Shown here one piece after another: positions 61,978-64,000 of a stretch of DNA of 64,000 bases. The position numbers and the translations under genes are program-made. Location: contig CAVSDL010000006.1 in the NCBI GenBank assembly GCA_963726775.1, positions 62,001-126,000 of the forward strand, written 5' to 3'. The notes under the pieces were generated by a model. It did no database searches and was not told the DNA's origin. It saw only the letters and a list, made by a program, of their open reading frames with translations. Every line of letters starts with the position of its first letter. Position 1 is the first letter of the stretch. This DNA is from CAIWHR01 sp963726775 (GTDB taxonomy: Bacteria; Pseudomonadota; Gammaproteobacteria; Burkholderiales; Casimicrobiaceae).

Positions 61978-62919
61978 GCACCCGCCAGCGACATCGTCAT
62001 CGATGTCCGCGGTCTCAACAAGCACTTCGGCAAGAACCATGTCGTCCGCGACGTCGCGCTGTCGGTGCGACGCGGCGAGATCTTCGGTTTCCTCGGCCCC
62101 AACGGCAGCGGCAAGACGACGACGATCCGGATGCTCTGCGGACTGCTGACGCCCGACAGCGGCGAGGGAACGTGCCTCGGCTACGACATCCGGCGCGATG
62201 CCTACGAGATCAAGCGCCACGCCGGTTACATGACGCAGCGGTTCTCGTTCTGGGAGGACCTCACGATCCGCGAAAACCTGCGCTTCATCGCCCGCATGTA
62301 CGGGATGGCGGACCGGCAAGCGCGCGTCGAAGTGGCGCTCGAGCGGCTGGGCCTCACCGCGCGCGGCGACCAGCTCGCGGGGACGCTTTCGGGGGGCTGG
62401 AAGCAGCGCCTGGCGCTTGCTGCGTGCCTGCTGCACGATCCGCAGTTATTGCTTCTCGACGAGCCGACGGCCGGTGTCGATCCCAAGGCGCGCCGAGAGT
62501 TCTGGCAGGAGCTGCACTCCTTCGCCGCGGAGGGCATCACGGTGCTGGTGAGCACGCACTACATGGACGAGGCCGAGCGCTGTCACAAGCTCGCCTACAT
62601 CCTCAACGGTCGCCTGCTCGCGCAGGGCACGACCGCCGAGGTGATCGCGAGCCAGGCGCTCGTCGGGTGGTCCGTCGAAGGACCCGATCTGCCGGCGCTG
62701 GCGCAGCGGCTGCGCGCGCTGCCGGCAGTCGAGCAGGTTGCGGCTTTCGGCGAGATCCTGCACGTCGTCGGACGTGATGCGATGCGCCTGGATGCCGAAC
62801 TGGCGCCGTTTCGCGCCGATCCTCGGCATCACTGGCAGCGCGTAGCGCCGGGGCTTGAGGACGTGTTCATTCACCTGATGCGCGATGCCGGCAGCGGCAA
62901 CGACGGAAAGGCGCGATGA
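61933..62919 (+). CDS. ABC-2 export ATP-binding protein (YbhF/YhiH type)
   Basis: 328 residues from Met 61933. Walker A GPNGSGKTTT, Q-loop YMTQRFSFWEDLT, signature LSGGWKQRLALA, Walker B LLLLDEPTAGVDP and H-loop STHYMDEAERC are intact, with a C-terminal regulatory domain. SGGWKQRLALAAC is typical of YbhF-type drug or lipid exporters. The first ~18 residues (TPPHGRPEEGSLR) are encoded by repeat unit 2 and are not family-like; the frame is also open further upstream. ATGA overlap with the permease gene. Confidence 0.92.
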   Translation: MTPPHGRPEEGSLRPAPASDIVIDVRGLNKHFGKNHVVRDVALSVRRGEIFGFLGPNGSGKTTTIRMLCGLLTPDSGEGTCLGYDIRRDAYEIKRHAGYMTQRFSFWEDLTIRENLRFIARMYGMADRQARVEVALERLGLTARGDQLAGTLSGGWKQRLALAACLLHDPQLLLLDEPTAGVDPKARREFWQELHSFAAEGITVLVSTHYMDEAERCHKLAYILNGRLLAQGTTAEVIASQALVGWSVEGPDLPALAQRLRALPAVEQVAAFGEILHVVGRDAMRLDAELAPFRADPRHHWQRVAPGLEDVFIHLMRDAGSGNDGKAR

Positions 62920-64000
62920 ATCGCTACTTTTCATGGTCGCGCTGGCTCGGCATCGTCGGCAAGGAGTTCATCCAGCTGCGACGCGACCGGCTGACGTTCG
63001 GCATGATCGTGGGCATTCCGGTGATCCAGCTCGTCCTGTTCGGATTCGCGATCAACTCGGACCCCAAGCATCTTCCCACTACGGTGTTCGACGCCGACAG
63101 GAGCGAGTTCTCGCGCAGCATTCTCGCCGGATTGAAGAACACCGATTACCTCGATTTCGTCCGGGAGGCCGCGAACGAGGCCGACGCCGACAGGCTGCTC
63201 GCGACCGGCGCCACGCAGTTCGTCGTCACGATTCCCGAGGGCTTCGCGCGCGCTCTCGTCCGCGGCGAGCGCCCGGCGCTGCTGATCGAAGCCGACGCGA
63301 CCGACCCGTCGGCGACGGGTAACGCCATTGCCGCGATCGACGGTCTCGCGCAGACCGTGCTCGCGCGCGAGCTGGTCGGGCCGCTGGCGCCGCTCGCGGC
63401 TGTCCCCGGCGCATTCGAGGTGCGCATCCACCGCCGCTACAACCCCGAGGCGATCACGCAATTCAACATCGTCCCGGGGCTGATGGGCGTGATCCTGACG
63501 ATGACGATGGTGCTGATGACCGGGCTCGCGATCACGCGCGAGACCGAGCGCGGTACGATGGAGAATCTGCTCGCCACGCCCGCGACCGCGCTCGAGGTGA
63601 TGACGGGCAAGATCATCCCCTACGTGCTGATCGGGCTGATCCAGGTGTCGCTGATCTTGCTTCTCGCGCGCGTGATCTTCCGGGTGCCGATCCTGGGCAA
63701 CCTCGGTGTCCTCTATCTCGCCGTGCTGCTGTTCATCGCCGCGAACCTGACGCTCGGCCTCACCTTCTCTTCGCTTGCGCGCAATCAGCTGCAGGCGATG
63801 CAGATGACGTTTTTCTTCTTCCTGCCCTCGATGCTGCTGTCGGGCTTCATGTTCCCGTTTCGCGGCATGCCGGGTTGGGCGCAGGCCATCGGCGAGGCGC
63901 TGCCGCTCACCCATTTCCTGCGCATCGTCCGGGGCGTGCTGCTGAAAGGCAATGGGATTGCAGAGATCGGATCGGAGGCGTGGCCCATCGCGCTGTTCAT
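62916..64000 (+). CDS. ABC-2 type transporter permease (YbhS/YhhJ-like), C-terminus cut by the window end
   Basis: 361 codons are present and the gene continues past 64000. Starts MNRYFSWSRWLGIVGKEF with the first membrane span near 30-48, then a periplasmic domain (about 50-180), then five further spans; GLAITRETERGTMENLLATP and PSMLLSGFMFPFRGMP are hallmark ABC-2 permease segments. Partner of the preceding ATPase and fusion protein in a tripartite exporter. The start overlaps the ATPase stop (ATGA). Confidence 0.93.
   Translation, partial: MNRYFSWSRWLGIVGKEFIQLRRDRLTFGMIVGIPVIQLVLFGFAINSDPKHLPTTVFDADRSEFSRSILAGLKNTDYLDFVREAANEADADRLLATGATQFVVTIPEGFARALVRGERPALLIEADATDPSATGNAIAAIDGLAQTVLARELVGPLAPLAAVPGAFEVRIHRRYNPEAITQFNIVPGLMGVILTMTMVLMTGLAITRETERGTMENLLATPATALEVMTGKIIPYVLIGLIQVSLILLLARVIFRVPILGNLGVLYLAVLLFIAANLTLGLTFSSLARNQLQAMQMTFFFFLPSMLLSGFMFPFRGMPGWAQAIGEALPLTHFLRIVRGVLLKGNGIAEIGSEAWPIALF

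Overview
The window reads as a GC-rich betaproteobacterial chromosome, most likely Burkholderiales. Supporting signs are the leuS-lptE-holA order, a Bug/TTT-type solute receptor, DUF1631 and DUF2189 (BPSS1780-type) genes, and short GC-rich palindromic interspersed repeats. Genes are dense, with many ATGA, GTGA and TGATG junctions. I see no tRNA, rRNA, CRISPR, transposase or phage gene.

Layout. 1-3820 (minus): a patatin/Omp85-type outer-membrane phospholipase, bioA and the start of a dacB-like gene, all overlapping. 4048-6597 (plus): cytochrome b561 and three YceI-family genes in a row, the third frameshifted. 6641-7624: proline iminopeptidase. 7749-16192: an IclR-controlled divergon. The left arm carries iclR, an ABC ATPase, a hydratase and an alpha-beta-barrel protein. 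The right arm carries the partner permease and binding protein, an SDR, a 2-keto-3-deoxy-sugar-acid dehydratase of the FAH family and an alpha-ketoglutarate-semialdehyde dehydrogenase (Weimberg-type end steps).

16272-42189 is a sugar-acid catabolic supercluster. A minus operon (GlucD-like enolase, 2-keto-3-deoxy-L-fuconate dehydrogenase-like SDR, diketo-acid hydrolase, TTT receptor) and a plus operon (GntR regulator, L-idonate dehydrogenase-like ADH, TRAP transporter, second enolase, GarD/UxaA dehydratase) each carry the same 25-bp operator-like site, and a DUF1631 gene lies between the two sites. Next come a CUT1 sugar ABC transporter, an IlvD/EDD sugar-acid dehydratase, a DapA-family enzyme, a ureidoglycolate-lyase-like protein, and on the minus strand a split UxaA/SuyAB-like dehydratase with an RraA-family protein. 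The likely logic is uptake of several aldonic or aldaric acids, dehydration to 2-keto-3-deoxy acids, then either oxidation and hydrolysis to pyruvate plus a hydroxy acid, or a second dehydration and oxidation to 2-oxoglutarate.

42510-64000 is mostly housekeeping and envelope: radical SAM, OsmC, MetY-type sulfhydrylase, hydrolase, rsmE, a lipoprotein phosphoesterase, a PLD-family protein, leuS-lptE-holA, a TMEM165/Gdt1 cation exporter, DsbD with a redoxin, a beta-propeller protein, and an HlyD/ABC-2 export system cut by the window end. Interspersed repeats have entered or border several reading frames (IlvD C-terminus, LptE N-terminus, export ATPase N-terminus).
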